A stretch of DNA of 64,000 nt from Kosakonia sp. SMBL-WEM22 (GCF_014490785.1 NZ_CP051488.1:3720001-3784000); one strand, 5' to 3'; numbered from the stretch's first letter, positions 30,954-38,947 are shown. The notes: generated by a model from the sequence alone, not told the origin. Made by a program: numbers and translations.

Positions 30954-31292
30954 ATGGCGATCACCTCCCCTACCGCCAGTACACCGCTGAGTGCCGGCCA
31001 GCGGCTTACCGGGTTAAACCACATCAGCGAACTTCGCGGTCGCCACTGGGGCGACAGCTGGAGCGAGGTAGCGCGCTTTATCGACGATCTGCGCGACAGA
31101 CGCGACGAGCAGTATGAAGCGAACGCCCGGGCGCTGGCGGCGCTCTTCTTTCTCGCCCGCGTCCCCAGGGCCCGCCAGACACTTGACCCGCATCAGCTTA
31201 CCCTCGAGGAGAAGCGCGCGCTGGTTGCTGCCATGAACCACTTTCGCGTCGTTGTCAGCCTGTTTCCGAAACGGCTAACTATGCCGCTTTAG
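30954..31292 (+). CDS. Early phage protein (DUF5347-like)
   Basis: 112 residues from the ATG at 30954, which has AGGAGG upstream. The pattern LSAGQRLTGLNHISELRGRH, followed by GFID-type helices and LTLEEKRALVAAMNHFR, resembles a small protein family found in the early region of enterobacterial P2-like phages. No function is known; the family name is from memory and should be treated as tentative. Confidence 0.6.
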   Translation: MAITSPTASTPLSAGQRLTGLNHISELRGRHWGDSWSEVARFIDDLRDRRDEQYEANARALAALFFLARVPRARQTLDPHQLTLEEKRALVAAMNHFRVVVSLFPKRLTMPL

Positions 31293-31359
31293 CCCCTAAT
31301 TTCAACACCGAGACGTCAACCCGTCGGGCCTCCCTTTGCCCAAATTCAGGAGAGTTACT

Positions 31360-31587
31360 ATGAGAAAGACCGCACTTCACCCCCTCGCCCGCAGCGGCGA
31401 TGAAATCACGCTGCTGCTGGCTGAAGCCCGCAATAACGAACGCCTGCGCTGCGCCGGTGTCGTTTCTGCCCGCCTTGATACGCTGGCGAGCTTTATTGCC
31501 TCCCAGCGCCTCGACTGGAGCGCCGCCGCCGAGCTGCTGCGTCAGGAAGCGACCCATATCGATAACCAGTCGCTGGAGCTGCACTGA
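31360..31587 (+). CDS. DUF2732-family early phage protein
   Basis: 75 residues, start at 31360 with an AGGAG site. The RSGDEITLLLAEARNNERL ... SARLDTLASFIASQRLDWSAAAELLRQEA layout fits DUF2732, a small protein encoded before gene A in 186/P2-like phages. Its stop overlaps the next start (ATGATG junction). Function unknown. Confidence 0.7.
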   Translation: MRKTALHPLARSGDEITLLLAEARNNERLRCAGVVSARLDTLASFIASQRLDWSAAAELLRQEATHIDNQSLELH

Positions 31588-31808
31588 TGGCCGATGAAAT
31601 GGATGGCGTTCAACAACGCGAAATGGAGGAGCGCGAGCGGCATATTCTGCACGCCCGCCGCCGCTTACTGCTCCCCTCGCGCTTAACCTGCGAATACTGC
31701 GACATGCCAATCCCCGAGGCACGTCGCATGGCACTGCCAGGAGTTACCTGCTGCGTCAGCTGCCAGCAGATCGCTGAACTGAAAGATAAGCACTTCAGGA
31801 GAGGATAA
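31587..31808 (+). CDS. TraR/DksA-type C4 zinc-finger protein
   Basis: 73 residues. Four cysteines in CEYC...CVSC form the TraR/DksA-family zinc finger (also the P2 Orf82-type), with basic residues around. It overlaps the preceding stop and abuts the GTG start of the replication gene. By family it may touch the RNA polymerase secondary channel; this is inference. Confidence 0.8.
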   Translation: MADEMDGVQQREMEERERHILHARRRLLLPSRLTCEYCDMPIPEARRMALPGVTCCVSCQQIAELKDKHFRRG

Positions 31809-33848
31809 GTGGCTGTCAGCCTGGCTTACCCCTGGAACGCGCCACGCAGCGCTGTCGCCAGCCCCTATTTGACCCACGCCGAACAGCACCGCCGCAATCA
31901 GCACATTGCGGCGGTGCTGCAGGCGCGTCGTGCGCTGGCGCTGCAGCCTGCCTGCGTGCGTCTCTCCATCAGCCGCACAGAGCAGGCGCTGGAAAAGGCG
32001 CATGGTTCTGCACGTGCGCACGCCTTTCTGCTGCATTTCGCCAGGCAAACCCTGCCGCGGCTAAAGGCGGTGAATGCCCGCTACCAGATCGATTATTTAC
32101 AATCACGCGTCTCAAAGGCGCTCTTTCACGGCCATTTCGACACGGCTTTCCAGCAGGCGCTGGCTGGCCGGCTGGTCGATCTGGTTAACCGCTACAACCA
32201 GTTAGCGGACTGTAACCGGGCCAGCGTCGACCAGTTGGCGGAAGATATCGCCCACTTTATCCGTGGCGAGCTGGCAGATCTTGATGTCGATGAGCAGACC
32301 GAGCTGAAAACCCTGCACCGCTGGTATCACCACGCTGCGCTTATCGCCCTGCAGTTTAATGTTACCCCGCCGCACTGGCAGCGCGTCACGCAACGCCGCG
32401 TCTGCGCGGAGGATCTCGCCCCGGCGGTGATCCGCCTCTTCAGCGAGCAGTGGTGGCGTGGCCATCTTCGCCGGGCCGCCGCCCAGTGGCGCGAGCATCT
32501 GCACATCGCGCTGGGGCTGGTGAGCCGCAAAACACAGCCCTACGCCAGCCGGGATTGCATTACCACCTGGCGCGAACAGAAGCGCCGCCAACGGGCGTTT
32601 CTGAAAAGCATGGAGCTGGAAGATGAAGAGGGAAACCGCATCAGCCTGATTGGTAAGCATGACGGGTCGATAGCCAACCCGGCGATCCGCCGCTGCGAGC
32701 TGATGACGCGCATTCGCGGTTTCGAAACTATCTGTCGCTCCCTCGGTTACGTCGGCGAGTTTTACACCCTTACTGCGCCTGCCGCCTTTCACGCCACATC
32801 CCACACCGGGCATCGCAACCTGAAATGGAACGGCGCCAGCCCGGCGCAAACCCAGGGTTACTTCACCCGCCTGTGGGCGCGCATTCGCGCGAGGCTGCAC
32901 CGTGACGGCCTGCGCATTTTTGGTATTCGCGTTGCGGAGCCGCATCATGATGGCACCCCGCACTGGCACTTGCTGCTTTTTATGCAGCCGCAGGAGAGAG
33001 AGAAGGTAAGCGAGATCCTGCGCGATTTTGCCCACCAGCAAGATAGCGAGGAGCTACGCAGCGACAAGGCGCGGAAAGCCCGCTTTCATGCCGAAGCGAT
33101 CGATGCGCAAAAGGGGAGCGCAACGGGGTATGTGGCAAAGTATATCGCCAAGAATATTGACGGTTACGCGCTGGAGAATGAAACCGACCACGAGACGGAC
33201 GCGCCGCTGAAAGAGAGCGCCTGCGCGGTCTCCGCCTGGGCGGCGCGCTGGCATATCCGCCAGTTTCAGTTTGTCGGCGGCGCACCGGTCACTGTTTACC
33301 GCGAATTACGCAAAATGGCCGACAGCGCCACGGCTAAAGGGCTGAGCGTCGAGTTTGCCGACGTGCATGATGCCGCTGATAACGGCGACTGGGCCGGCTA
33401 CGTCAACGCCCAGGGCGGCCCGTTTGTGCGTCGGGACGATTTGCAGGTTCGCACGCTGTATGAAACAGAGGAGAGATGTAACCAGTACGGCGAACCGACG
33501 GTTCGTATTCGCGGTGTGTATGACACGACGATCGGCAACGGCTCGCCGGTACTAACTCGCCTGAAAAAATGGACCATCGTGCCGAAGCGCGCGGTGGCGG
33601 TTTTTCAGGGCGCGACTGCGGCCGCTTGGAGTTCTGTCAATAACTGTACGCCCTTCGAGCCGGCTAAACCGTTAACAAATGACCAGCGCCGGCAACTCAC
33701 CCGCTGGTTGCGGGAAGATATCCTCTGTGAACGAAATATGCGCTCGAAAAGCGCTCTCAACATCATTAAGAATAATGACTTTTTGGCAAGTGATAGATGG
33801 TCAGAATATTTGTCACTTCACAATACTGTTTTTTTATCAGCAACATAG
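31809..33848 (+). CDS. P2 A-type replication initiation endonuclease
   Basis: Rolling-circle initiator that nicks at the phage origin. 679 residues from a GTG directly after the upstream stop (P2 A: about 760). The HUH-type metal site is seen in PHWHLLLFM near residue 383, and the paired catalytic tyrosines in YVAKY (Tyr441 and Tyr445), matching the P2 A two-tyrosine arrangement. The gene is intact although the element lacks int, cos and head genes, so its present role is unclear. A decayed homologue of its 3' part lies at 48.8-49.2 kb. Confidence 0.92.
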   Translation: MAVSLAYPWNAPRSAVASPYLTHAEQHRRNQHIAAVLQARRALALQPACVRLSISRTEQALEKAHGSARAHAFLLHFARQTLPRLKAVNARYQIDYLQSRVSKALFHGHFDTAFQQALAGRLVDLVNRYNQLADCNRASVDQLAEDIAHFIRGELADLDVDEQTELKTLHRWYHHAALIALQFNVTPPHWQRVTQRRVCAEDLAPAVIRLFSEQWWRGHLRRAAAQWREHLHIALGLVSRKTQPYASRDCITTWREQKRRQRAFLKSMELEDEEGNRISLIGKHDGSIANPAIRRCELMTRIRGFETICRSLGYVGEFYTLTAPAAFHATSHTGHRNLKWNGASPAQTQGYFTRLWARIRARLHRDGLRIFGIRVAEPHHDGTPHWHLLLFMQPQEREKVSEILRDFAHQQDSEELRSDKARKARFHAEAIDAQKGSATGYVAKYIAKNIDGYALENETDHETDAPLKESACAVSAWAARWHIRQFQFVGGAPVTVYRELRKMADSATAKGLSVEFADVHDAADNGDWAGYVNAQGGPFVRRDDLQVRTLYETEERCNQYGEPTVRIRGVYDTTIGNGSPVLTRLKKWTIVPKRAVAVFQGATAAAWSSVNNCTPFEPAKPLTNDQRRQLTRWLREDILCERNMRSKSALNIIKNNDFLASDRWSEYLSLHNTVFLSAT

Positions 33849-33895
33849 TGATAAGACAAAATAATCTTCGCTTCCCATAAATATCCAGCCTATGA

Positions 33896-33915
33896 TACTG
33901 TATAAACATACAGTA
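33896..33915 (+). promoter_or_regulatory. LexA box and promoter of the SOS-controlled ORF
   Basis: TACTGTATAAACATACAGTA is a 20-bp match to the LexA box (CTGT-N8-ACAG perfect). A -10 hexamer TATGAT (33891-33896) abuts it, so LexA would cover the start region. The next start codon is 23 bp downstream. Confidence 0.92.
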
Positions 33916-33937
33916 AGAGAATTCATGAGAGGAATTC

Positions 33938-34123
33938 ATGGTCTTTGAACGACTAAATCAGACTCAGCACAAATGGGCATGCGTGCAATTCATTGCCGAG
34001 GTGTCGCTTATCGCCAACTGCAAGCCTTCCGACCTGAAGCTGGCCTTAAGCCTGATCGCGGATCTGGCGGAGAGCGAGAACACTACTCCCGATGATGAGG
34101 ATATTTATTACAAAGCCGAATAG
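33938..34123 (+). CDS. LexA-controlled 61-aa protein, candidate antirepressor (Tum position)
   Basis: 61 residues beginning MVFERLNQTQHKWACVQFIA, with a GAGAGGAA ribosome binding site. A helical core (DLKLALSLIADLAE) and acidic C-terminus (DDEDIYY) are all that can be read; no catalytic motif. It lies between the replication gene and the late genes, directly after a LexA box, as does tum of phage 186, whose product inactivates CI after DNA damage. The length is shorter than Tum (about 146 residues), and homology was not established; the antirepressor role is inferred from context. Confidence 0.6.
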   Translation: MVFERLNQTQHKWACVQFIAEVSLIANCKPSDLKLALSLIADLAESENTTPDDEDIYYKAE

Positions 34124-34167
34124 CCCGTTGAACCCGATCCTGGCTACTCTCTTAACCGTACTCTTAC

Positions 34168-34210
34168 GCACCGGCTAGCGTTTCCCTCGCCCGGTGCGCC
34201 GCTTTTTCTT
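34168..34210 (+). terminator. Terminator ending the early/SOS region
   Basis: GCACCGGC ... GCCCGGTGC stem followed by a T5 run, separating the SOS ORF from the first late promoter. Confidence 0.75.
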
Positions 34211-34219
34211 CTCCCTTGT

Positions 34220-34277
34220 TGTGCCAACCACGCGCCAGCGTCAATGCATAGCGCTTCTCCTCTCCGTTGCGGAAACT
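34220..34277 (+). promoter_or_regulatory. Ogr-type late promoter of the lysis/X unit
   Basis: TTGT-N12-CCA box (TGT 34220-34222, CCA 34235-34237) with GAAACT starting 52 bp after the first T. This is the P2 late-promoter layout (TGT-N12-ACA centred near -55) with one base changed. Confidence 0.6.
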
Positions 34278-34318
34278 TAACCATGGAAAAGTTTCCGGAC
34301 GGTAAGAGACGCAAAACG

Positions 34319-34522
34319 ATGAATGTGATAACTCAACAAGGCGACACCCTCGATCTGGTCTGTCTGCGCTACTACGGGCGAACAGCAGGCGTTGTCGAAA
34401 GCGTGCTGGGCGCCAATCCCGGCCTTGCCGAACGGGGCATAGTTCTCCCGCATGGTACCGCCATTAATCTGCCAGATATTGCGGCCCAGTCTATGCAAGA
34501 GACGGTGAATCTATGGGCGTAA
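34319..34522 (+). CDS. X: Tail protein X (gpX)
   Basis: 67 residues from the ATG at 34319, exactly the length of P2 X. LysM-like fold pattern (GDTLDLVCLRYYGRTAGVVESVLGANPGL ... LPHGTAINLP). The longer ORF beginning at 34244 has no support. In P2, X follows the head gene L; here it follows the terminator of the early region, with Q, P, O, N, M and L all missing. It overlaps the holin gene by 10 bases. Confidence 0.9.
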   Translation: MNVITQQGDTLDLVCLRYYGRTAGVVESVLGANPGLAERGIVLPHGTAINLPDIAAQSMQETVNLWA

Positions 34523-34734
34523 GTATCGAGAGAATCAGCTCGTCGCTGGCCTACTGGATTAGCGTCGCCCTGACCTTTTTTGGCGCCGTGACGCCGCAAG
34601 ATTTTGCCGCTTACTTCGGCTCATTCGGCGTCGTCATGACAGTCGGCGTGAACTGGTATTACCGCCGTAAAAGCTATCTGTTCCTCAAATCCTGCGCAGT
34701 GAGCCAGGAGGTGGTCAATGGGCTTCCCCGTTAA
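34513..34734 (+). CDS. HP1-family phage holin
   Basis: 73 residues with two predicted membrane helices (LAYWISVALTFFGAVTP and FAAYFGSFGVVMTVGVNWYY) and a short basic end, fitting class II holins of the HP1 type. It overlaps X and the endolysin gene. It sets lysis timing by permeabilising the inner membrane. Confidence 0.82.
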   Translation: MGVSIERISSSLAYWISVALTFFGAVTPQDFAAYFGSFGVVMTVGVNWYYRRKSYLFLKSCAVSQEVVNGLPR

Positions 34735-35227
34735 ACGCTGTAGCGCAGCGGCGGTGCTGGCGCTGGCGCTCCTGCTACCCGATTTTCATCTACTACACAC
34801 CTCGCAGGCGGGATTAGCGCTGATTACCGATCTCGAAGGCTGCCGCCTGCGCCCCTATCAGTGCAGCGCAGGCGTCTGGACTTCGGGTATTGGCCACACG
34901 GCGAAGGTGGTTCCTACGCGCGATATCAGCGAAAAGGAGGCTGCTGCCAATCTGGTTGCCGATGTATTACACGTTGAACGCCGCCTGGCGCAATGCATAC
35001 CGGTAGAGATGCCGCAACCGGTTTATGACGCAATGGTCAGTTTCACCTTTAACGTCGGCAGCGGCGCGGCATGCGCCTCAACGCTTGCCTGGTACCTGCG
35101 CCAGAAGGCGTGGAAACAGGCCTGCGATCAGCTGCCGCGCTGGGTCTATGTCGATGGGGTACGCAACCGCGGCCTGGAAAACCGCCGCCAGCGCGAGCGC
35201 ACATGGTGCCTGCAGGGGGTGCAATGA
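34718..35227 (+). CDS. SAR endolysin, T4-lysozyme family (gpK)
   Basis: Muramidase of glycoside hydrolase family 24, 169 residues. The N-terminal weakly hydrophobic helix with short flank looks like a signal-anchor-release segment. The catalytic triad reads Glu40-Cys49-Thr55 (EGCRLRPYQCSAGVWTSGIGHT), that is E-8-C-5-T rather than E-8-D-5-T; the Cys form is known within this family. Extra cysteines (8, 42) may serve disulfide switching. It overlaps holin and Rz genes. Confidence 0.9.
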   Translation: MGFPVKRCSAAAVLALALLLPDFHLLHTSQAGLALITDLEGCRLRPYQCSAGVWTSGIGHTAKVVPTRDISEKEAAANLVADVLHVERRLAQCIPVEMPQPVYDAMVSFTFNVGSGAACASTLAWYLRQKAWKQACDQLPRWVYVDGVRNRGLENRRQRERTWCLQGVQ

Positions 35228-35649
35228 ACGCCCGCCTGGCGGCGCTGCTGCTGACGGCGCTAAGTGGGCTTTGGCTCGTTGAGCAAAATTACGCCCTACG
35301 CGCCTCTTTGGCCAACGCGCAGCAGCTGACGCGCGAGCAAAGTGCCACCCTTACGCGCCTTAAAAGCACCCTCAACGCCACTGCCGAACTGGCGGCAAAG
35401 AACCAGCAGGCGCAGGTTACGTTGCGCCAGCGGCTCGATGCCGCCAGCGCGAAGGCACTGCAGCGAGAAAACGCGATTACGAGGTTATTAAATGAGAATG
35501 AGGCCTTTCGCCACTGGTACCGCACTGAGTTACCTGATGCTGTGCGCCGGGTGCACCAGCGCCCCGCCTGCCCCTCCGCCGCTCATTGTTTACAACAGCT
35601 GCCCGCAGGTCAGCCTCTGTCCGATGCCGGCAAGCGCGCCGCAAACTAA
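35224..35649 (+). CDS. i-spanin (Rz/LysB-like)
   Basis: 141 residues from the ATG overlapping the endolysin stop (ATGA). An N-terminal membrane anchor is followed by a long coiled coil (ALRASLANAQQLTREQSATL onward) and a C-terminal segment with two Cys. This is the inner-membrane half of the spanin complex that disrupts the outer membrane during lysis. Confidence 0.85.
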   Translation: MNARLAALLLTALSGLWLVEQNYALRASLANAQQLTREQSATLTRLKSTLNATAELAAKNQQAQVTLRQRLDAASAKALQRENAITRLLNENEAFRHWYRTELPDAVRRVHQRPACPSAAHCLQQLPAGQPLSDAGKRAAN

Positions 35650-35782
35650 CGGCGACTTGAGCGCCGATATCCGCCAGCTTGAGCGTGCGCTGGTGCAGTG
35701 CGCGCTGCAAATCGAAACGCTTAAACATTGCCAGGATGAGATCAATGCTAAAACCCAACTCTCTGCGCAGCGCCCTGATTAA
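35492..35782 (+). CDS. o-spanin lipoprotein (Rz1/LysC-like), nested in Rz
   Basis: 96 residues in the +1 frame inside the Rz gene and extending past it. Signal peptide with lipobox LMLCAGC, then a proline-rich SAPPAPPP segment, the usual Rz1 signs. It is the outer-membrane partner of the spanin. Its 3' end overlaps the start of gene R. Confidence 0.85.
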   Translation: MRMRPFATGTALSYLMLCAGCTSAPPAPPPLIVYNSCPQVSLCPMPASAPQTNGDLSADIRQLERALVQCALQIETLKHCQDEINAKTQLSAQRPD

Positions 35783-36212
35783 CGCCGTTCCGGCGCTGCA
35801 CGATACCCCCTCGATGCTGCGTCTGTGGGTCGATAAAGGCAGCAATATCGCCACGCTCGCCAGCTCCCTGTCGTTTGAAAAACAGTTCAGTCTCAATGTG
35901 GCTATTACCGGTTTTCGCAGTGATATCGACACACTGTTTGTGCCGGTGATGGCGTGGCTGCGCGATAACCAGCCCGACATTCTCTCCGTTGAAGCGGGGC
36001 AGAAAGGCGGCTTTAGCTGGACGTTGCTGGCCAATGACGACGGCACGCAGGATGTGACGATGGTGCTGCAACTGACCGAGCGCACCCAAGTGAAAGAGGT
36101 CAACGGCGCGCTGATTGCCGAAACGCTGCCGGAGCCGCTGCCGCCGGCCTTCGTCACCCGCCCGAAAGAGCTCTATATCAACGGCGAGCTGGTGAGCCGC
36201 TGGCAGGCGTGA
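35745..36212 (+). CDS. R: Tail completion protein R (gpR)
   Basis: 155 residues from MLKPNSLRSAL at 35745, equal to P2 R. Conserved segments WVDKGSNIATL, FEKQFSLNVAITGF and ELYINGELVSRWQA are present. In P2 the next gene is S, a second tail completion protein; it is missing here and gene V follows after 94 bp. Confidence 0.9.
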   Translation: MLKPNSLRSALINAVPALHDTPSMLRLWVDKGSNIATLASSLSFEKQFSLNVAITGFRSDIDTLFVPVMAWLRDNQPDILSVEAGQKGGFSWTLLANDDGTQDVTMVLQLTERTQVKEVNGALIAETLPEPLPPAFVTRPKELYINGELVSRWQA

Positions 36213-36241
36213 TCGCCTGCGCCATACGCCACGGGCTGCGT

Positions 36242-36299
36242 TGTGCCAAAAGCCGGACAGCCTTGTTCAATTTTCAAAACCGGGGACGCATAGCACCAT
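36242..36299 (+). promoter_or_regulatory. Ogr-type late promoter PV
   Basis: TGT (36242-36244)-N12-ACA (36257-36259) is a perfect P2-type Ogr box. The -10 position (start +52) reads CACCAT. The inferred start is almost at the V initiation codon, so the leader would be very short, or an alternative -10 (CATAGC at 36289) is used. Confidence 0.72.
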
Positions 36300-36306
36300 T
36301 TCGCTT

Positions 36307-36942
36307 ATGAATAGACAACTTTCGCTTCACGAGCTGGCTCGCCAGCTTCGCAATATGATCCGCACCGGAATTATCGTTGAGGTCGACCTCAAAGCAGGCC
36401 GCTGCCGGGTACAGACCGGCGGTATCGTGACCGACTGGTTGCAGTGGTTAACCCACCGCGCCGGGCGTTCGCGCAGCTGGTGGGCGCCCTCCGTCGATGA
36501 GCAGGTGTTACTGCTTGCGGTCGGCGGCGAGCTGGAGACCGCTTTCGTTATGCCGGGGATTTATGCCAACGATCATCCGGCCCCCTCCGCCTCGGCGGAC
36601 GCCTGGCACGTCATGTTTCCCGATGGCGCGGTGTTTGAATATGAACCGCAGAGCAGCGCCCTGACGGTGAGCGGTATTAAAACCGCCGATATTACAGCGT
36701 CCCAGTCGATTACCGCCAGCGTACCGCAAGTGCTGGTGAAAGCGTCGACGCGCATCATCCTTGATACGCCGGAAGTGGTCTGCACCAATAAGCTGATCAC
36801 CGCCACACTGGAGGTGCAAAAAGGCGGCACGATGAGCGGCAATGTGACGCACAGCGGCGGTTCACTCACCTCGAACGGCAAAGTGCTGCATAGCCACAAA
36901 CACCCCGGCGACAGCGGCGGCACCACAGGAGCACCTTTATGA
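36307..36942 (+). CDS. V: Baseplate spike protein V (gpV)
   Basis: Membrane-piercing spike at the tip of the tail. 211 residues, as in P2, from the ATG at 36307. The OB-fold N-terminus (LARQLRNMIRTGIIVEVDL), beta-helix region with repeated short strands, and the C-terminal metal-binding tip HSHKHPGDSGGTTGAPL (His-x-His) follow P2 V closely. W overlaps its end by four bases. Confidence 0.95.
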   Translation: MNRQLSLHELARQLRNMIRTGIIVEVDLKAGRCRVQTGGIVTDWLQWLTHRAGRSRSWWAPSVDEQVLLLAVGGELETAFVMPGIYANDHPAPSASADAWHVMFPDGAVFEYEPQSSALTVSGIKTADITASQSITASVPQVLVKASTRIILDTPEVVCTNKLITATLEVQKGGTMSGNVTHSGGSLTSNGKVLHSHKHPGDSGGTTGAPL

Positions 36943-37286
36943 CAGCACGTTATTTCGGCCTCGATCGCACCACCGGGCGCAGCCTGACCGACGTCGACCA
37001 TATCCGTCAGAGCATCAGCGATATTCTGCGCACACCGGTAGGCTCGCGCGTAATGCGCCGCGATTACGGTTCATTGTTGTTCGAGATGCTCGATCAGCCG
37101 CAAACCCCGGCACTGGCGCTGCAAATTCAGGTGGCTTGCTATATGGCGCTGCTGAAATGGGAGCCGCGCATCACCCTTAGTGCGGTGACGGCCGAACGCC
37201 AGTTCGACGGCAAGATGGTGGTCAATCTGACCGGCCAGCTTGCCACCACCGGCGAGTCCCTCTCTTTAACCCTTCCTGTGAGTTGA
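36939..37286 (+). CDS. W: Baseplate wedge protein W (gpW)
   Basis: 115 residues, the P2 length; a gp25/lysozyme-like baseplate wedge. The block DVDHIRQSISDILRTPVGSR and RRDYGSLLFEMLDQP is diagnostic. Part of the V-W-J-I unit. Confidence 0.94.
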   Translation: MTARYFGLDRTTGRSLTDVDHIRQSISDILRTPVGSRVMRRDYGSLLFEMLDQPQTPALALQIQVACYMALLKWEPRITLSAVTAERQFDGKMVVNLTGQLATTGESLSLTLPVS

Positions 37287-37290
37287 TACC

Positions 37291-38199
37291 ATGCCGATTA
37301 TCGATCTGAGCCAACTTCCCGCGCCCGCTGTCGTCGAGGCGCTGGATTATGAGCGCATTCTGGATGAGCGCAAAACGACCCTTGTTTCACTCTTTCCCGC
37401 CGACCAGCAGGAGGCGGTTACCCGCACGCTGGCGCTGGAGTCCGAGCCGCTGACCAAGTTTCTCGAAGAGAATGCTTACCGCGAAGTGGTCTGGCGCCAG
37501 CGCGTCAACGAAGCGGCCCGCGCGGTGATGCTGGCGTATGCCTCAGGCGGCGATCTCGATGCTGTCGCGGCGAACAGCAACACTGCGCGGCTGGTGATCG
37601 CCCCCGCCAATGAGAGCACCTTCCCACCGACGCCTGCGGTGATGGAGTCCGACACCGATTTACGCCTGCGCGCGCAGCAGGCTTTTGAGGGGCTAAGCGT
37701 TGCCGGCCCGGTGGGCGCCTATGAGTATCATGGCCGCAGCGCCGATGGTCGCGTGGCGGATATCTCCGCCGTCAGCCCGTCGCCTGCCTGCGTCACCATC
37801 TCAGTGCTCTCCCGCGAAGGCGACGGCACCGCGAGTTCTGAACTGCTGGCGATTATCGATAAGGCGCTTAACGCAGAGGATGTGCGTCCGGTCGGCGATC
37901 GCGTGACGGTACAGAGCGCGAAGATTGTGCCCTACCAGATTGATGCCACGCTTTTTCTCTACCCCGGGCCTGAATCGGAGCCGATACGCCAGGCGGCTGA
38001 GCAGAAGCTGAAAGCCTACATCACCGCCCAGCGCCGACTGGGACGCGATATCCGCTTGTCGGCCATCTACGCCGCGCTTCACGTCGAGGGCGTACAGCGG
38101 GTGGTGTTGAACGCACCGCAGAAAGATATCGTGCTCGATCAGAGCCAGGCTTCCTGGTGTACGGCGTGGAAAATCACCACCGGAGGTACCGATGAGTGA
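37291..38199 (+). CDS. J: Baseplate assembly protein J (gpJ)
   Basis: 302 residues, same as P2 J (Mu gp47/T4 gp6-like wedge). Conserved segments: TLVSLFPADQQEAVTRTLALESEP, YREVVWRQRVNEAARAVMLA and GGDLDAVAANSN. It overlaps gene I by 8 bases. Confidence 0.95.
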   Translation: MPIIDLSQLPAPAVVEALDYERILDERKTTLVSLFPADQQEAVTRTLALESEPLTKFLEENAYREVVWRQRVNEAARAVMLAYASGGDLDAVAANSNTARLVIAPANESTFPPTPAVMESDTDLRLRAQQAFEGLSVAGPVGAYEYHGRSADGRVADISAVSPSPACVTISVLSREGDGTASSELLAIIDKALNAEDVRPVGDRVTVQSAKIVPYQIDATLFLYPGPESEPIRQAAEQKLKAYITAQRRLGRDIRLSAIYAALHVEGVQRVVLNAPQKDIVLDQSQASWCTAWKITTGGTDE

Positions 38200-38803
38200 C
38201 GACCGTCTGTTGCCTGTTGGCTCATCGGTTCTCGAGGTGGCGACAGCACACGCGGCGGCGCAGATTTCACGCGTACCGGTGCCGCTGCGCACGCTTTGGG
38301 ACCCGCTAACCTGCCCGGCCGAGCTACTGCCTTACCTTGCGTGGGCACTCTCCGTTGACCGCTGGGATTTTAACTGGCCGGAAGCGACCAAACGGAAGGT
38401 GATCGCCGCCTCCTTTTTCGTCCATCAACATAAAGGAACACGCAGCGCCATTCACCGCGTGGTGGAGCCGCTTGGCTTCCTGATTGAGCTGCGCGAGTGG
38501 TGGCAGGACAACGGCGAGCCTGGCACCTTTCGGCTGGTGATCGGCGTTCAGGAAAATGGCATTACCGAGGAGACGTACCAGGAGCTGGAGCGGCTGATTA
38601 ACGATGCCAAACCGGCAAGTCGCCATTTGACGGAACTGAATATCAGCCTCAGTAGCCAGGGCGAGTGCTACGTCGGCGCGGCCTGCTACCTCGGCGAAGA
38701 GCTCACCGTTTACCCCTACACGCCGGAAGAGATTGTTGTCGGCGGCGAAAGTTATGCAGCATCGGCGATCCACCTGATTGATAGCCTCACCATCACGGTT
38801 TAA
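38192..38803 (+). CDS. I: Tail protein I (gpI)
   Basis: 203 residues; baseplate-to-fibre connector of P2 (P2 I: about 176). The hallmark PVPLRTLWDPLTCPAELLPYLAWALSVDRWD is intact. It ends the V unit, and a hairpin terminator follows directly. Confidence 0.93.
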   Translation: MSDDRLLPVGSSVLEVATAHAAAQISRVPVPLRTLWDPLTCPAELLPYLAWALSVDRWDFNWPEATKRKVIAASFFVHQHKGTRSAIHRVVEPLGFLIELREWWQDNGEPGTFRLVIGVQENGITEETYQELERLINDAKPASRHLTELNISLSSQGECYVGAACYLGEELTVYPYTPEEIVVGGESYAASAIHLIDSLTITV

Positions 38804-38812
38804 TCCTCCCTT

Positions 38813-38834
38813 CGGGCTACGGCCCGTTTTTTTT
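38813..38834 (+). terminator. Terminator after gene I
   Basis: CGGGCTACGGCCCG hairpin and T8. Confidence 0.85.
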
Positions 38835-38845
38835 ATCTGCCCTGT

Positions 38846-38903
38846 TGTGTGAGTTCGCACCCAACGCCCCTCAATGGAGTTTGCCTGCGGCTGAACGGAA
38901 AAT
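38846..38903 (+). promoter_or_regulatory. Late promoter of fibre module 1
   Basis: TTGT-N12-CCA box (TGT 38846-38848, CCA 38861-38863); GAAAAT lies 52 bp downstream (38898-38903). The match in spacing and -10 with the FI and second-fibre promoters supports it. Confidence 0.65.
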
Positions 38904-38947
38904 ATCGCCATCGTTCACTTCTCAACAAACAATCTGAGAGCGTATGC

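Noticed and set aside
32202..33041. 279-codon open frame antisense to the replication gene
   Set aside because: Composition and frame are mirror effects of the real gene, which has clear catalytic motifs.
33925..33948. Seven-codon ORF overlapping the start of the SOS-controlled gene
   Set aside because: A second GAATTCATG just upstream creates it; it could act as a leader but nothing else supports this.
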